This document shows, piece by piece, positions 4,521 through 5,630 of a stretch of 5,630 nt of DNA. Position 1 is the first letter of the stretch. Every line of letters begins with the position of its first letter. The translations under genes were made by a program, and so were the position numbers. The stretch is from an uncultured Clostridia bacterium (GTDB lineage: Bacteria; Bacillota; Clostridia; Oscillospirales; Acutalibacteraceae), in the NCBI GenBank assembly GCA_945988915.1, contig CAMFTS010000067.1:1-5630 (forward strand), given 5' to 3'. The notes below the pieces were generated by a model that was given only the letters and a program-made list of their open reading frames with translations, ran no database searches and was not told where the DNA came from.

Positions 4521-5630
4521 ATGGGCTATTCTAAAGAAGACATTTTGCGAATTGCAGAGGAGAAGGATATTAAATTCATCAGACTTCAATTTATAGATAT
4601 TTTCGGTCAAATTAAGAATGTTGCAATCACAAGAAGTCAGCTTGAAAAAGCACTCGATAATAAATGCATGTTTGACGGTTCTTCTATTGAGGGTTTTGTT
4701 CGTATAAATGAATCGGATATGTATCTTCGTCCCGATTATGATTCATTCGTAATTTTACCTTGGAAAGACAGGACCGCAAGACTCATTTGCGATGTTTACT
4801 GTAATGACAATACACCGTTTATGGGTGATCCGAGAAATGTACTTAAAAAGGCAATTAAAGAAGCTGCGGATATGGGCTTCACTTTTAATGCAGGTCCCGA
4901 ATGTGAATTTTTCCTCTTCAGGCTTGATGAAAACGGTAACCCTACAACACAGACAGGCGATGTTGCAGGTTATTTCGATATGGGTCCTGCCGACAAGGGT
5001 GAAGAATGCAGAAGAGATATCTGCCTGGCGCTTGAAGAAATGGGCTTTGAAATAGAGGCGTCGCACCATGAATGTGCACAAGGTCAGCACGAAATCGACT
5101 TCAAATTTGATGAAGTTCTTAAAACTGCTGACAATGTAATCACATTCAAGCATGTTGTTAAGACCTATGCTCGCCGCCATAATCTTCACGCAACATTTAT
5201 GCCGAAGCCCGTTTACGGTATCTGCGGTTCGGGTATGCACACAAATATGTCGCTTATGAAAGACGGAAAGAACGCTTTCTATGACCCTGATAAAGAGTAC
5301 GGTCTTTCAGATACTGCGCTTCATTTCATTGCAGGTATTCTTACTCACATAAAAGGTATTACAGCGGTAGCTAATCCGCTTGTTAATTCATATAAGCGTC
5401 TCGTTCCCGGATATGAAGCTCCGGTATATATTGCTTGGTCGGCTTCTAACCGTTCAACTCTCATAAGAATTCCGACAGCAAGAGGAATGGGCACAAGAGT
5501 TGAACTCCGTTCACCTGACCCTGCTTGTAATCCGTATCTTGAAATGGCACTTTGCCTTGCGGCAGGTCTTGACGGTATCAGAAAAGGTCTTATGCCGCCG
5601 GAAAGCACTTCAAAGAATATTTACGAAATG
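4521..5630 (+). CDS. glnA: Glutamine synthetase, type I-alpha, 3' end outside window
   Basis: Glutamine synthetase makes glutamine from glutamate, ammonia and ATP as a cytoplasmic dodecamer, the main entry of ammonia into metabolism. The frame is open from ATG at 4521 to the window edge, 370 residues of about 444 in B. subtilis GlnA. Motifs seen: RLQFIDIFGQIKN (21-33), MFDGSSIEGFVR (50-61), GPECEFFLF (125-133, metal ligands Glu127 and Glu129), ASHHECAQGQHEIDF (180-194, Glu184 and Glu191), GSGMH (236-240), NSYKRLVPGYEAP and RVELRSPDP near the end. Arg61 corresponds to B. subtilis Arg62, tied to glutamine feedback inhibition, and the short form lacks the I-beta insertion. This points to feedback control rather than adenylylation. 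AAAGGAG is seven bases before ATG. Oddities: Cys235 replaces the usual Asn or Ala before GSGMH, Cys128 replaces Pro, and CAQ (185-187) replaces the usual VAP. The gene is divergent from the LCP operon. Confidence 0.97.
   Translation, partial: MGYSKEDILRIAEEKDIKFIRLQFIDIFGQIKNVAITRSQLEKALDNKCMFDGSSIEGFVRINESDMYLRPDYDSFVILPWKDRTARLICDVYCNDNTPFMGDPRNVLKKAIKEAADMGFTFNAGPECEFFLFRLDENGNPTTQTGDVAGYFDMGPADKGEECRRDICLALEEMGFEIEASHHECAQGQHEIDFKFDEVLKTADNVITFKHVVKTYARRHNLHATFMPKPVYGICGSGMHTNMSLMKDGKNAFYDPDKEYGLSDTALHFIAGILTHIKGITAVANPLVNSYKRLVPGYEAPVYIAWSASNRSTLIRIPTARGMGTRVELRSPDPACNPYLEMALCLAAGLDGIRKGLMPPESTSKNIYEM

Noticed and set aside
4755..5240. Minus-strand open frame of 161 codons
   Set aside because: It is the antisense shadow of glnA in a region of fully conserved glutamine synthetase motifs.
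5345..5608. Minus-strand open frame of 87 codons
   Set aside because: It is antisense to the conserved C-terminal part of glnA, with no independent support.

Overview
The window looks like ordinary chromosome from a low-GC Gram-positive anaerobe, most likely a gut clostridium of the Oscillospiraceae/Ruminococcus type. The signs are AT-rich DNA, strong AAGGAG-type ribosome sites, TTGACA/TATAAT promoters, a type I-alpha glutamine synthetase very close to the Bacillus/Clostridium form, a LytR-CpsA-Psr wall protein, and an anaerobic radical-SAM sulfatase-maturating enzyme. Glucuronate isomerase and sulfatase maturation both suit growth on plant or host glycans. The taxonomic placement is inference from sequence character only.

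Layout from left to right. Positions 1-618 (minus) hold the first 206 codons of glucuronate isomerase uxaC, cut off by the window edge. Upstream of it on the same strand is a small DtxR/MntR-type metal-dependent regulator (671-1039), which ends in its own intrinsic terminator (653-683). A 118-bp divergent intergenic region separates this regulator from a plus-strand anSME gene (1158-2261). The anSME gene runs convergently into a two-gene minus-strand operon: an LCP-family wall glycopolymer ligase (2944-4293) followed 15 bp later by a HAD-IB phosphatase (2332-2928). A strong hairpin (2292-2328) ends that operon. A 227-bp divergent region (4294-4520) carries back-to-back consensus promoters for the LCP operon and for glnA. 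The glnA gene (4521-5630) runs off the right edge with 370 codons present.

How the genes might work together. The genes form four transcription groups rather than one pathway. Two links are suggested by the sequence. First, an apparently iron-type DtxR regulator is divergent from an enzyme carrying three iron-sulfur clusters. Second, the glnA/LCP divergent region is dense in dyad elements: an 8-bp-arm palindrome resembling Rex or Crp sites, a second palindrome abutting it, a GlnR/TnrA-like site over the glnA -35, and an imperfect palindrome at the LCP transcription start. These regulatory dyads are the most interesting part of the window. I found no evidence of a wholly new system, mobile element, CRISPR array or RNA gene. 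No gene-free stretch is longer than 300 bp.
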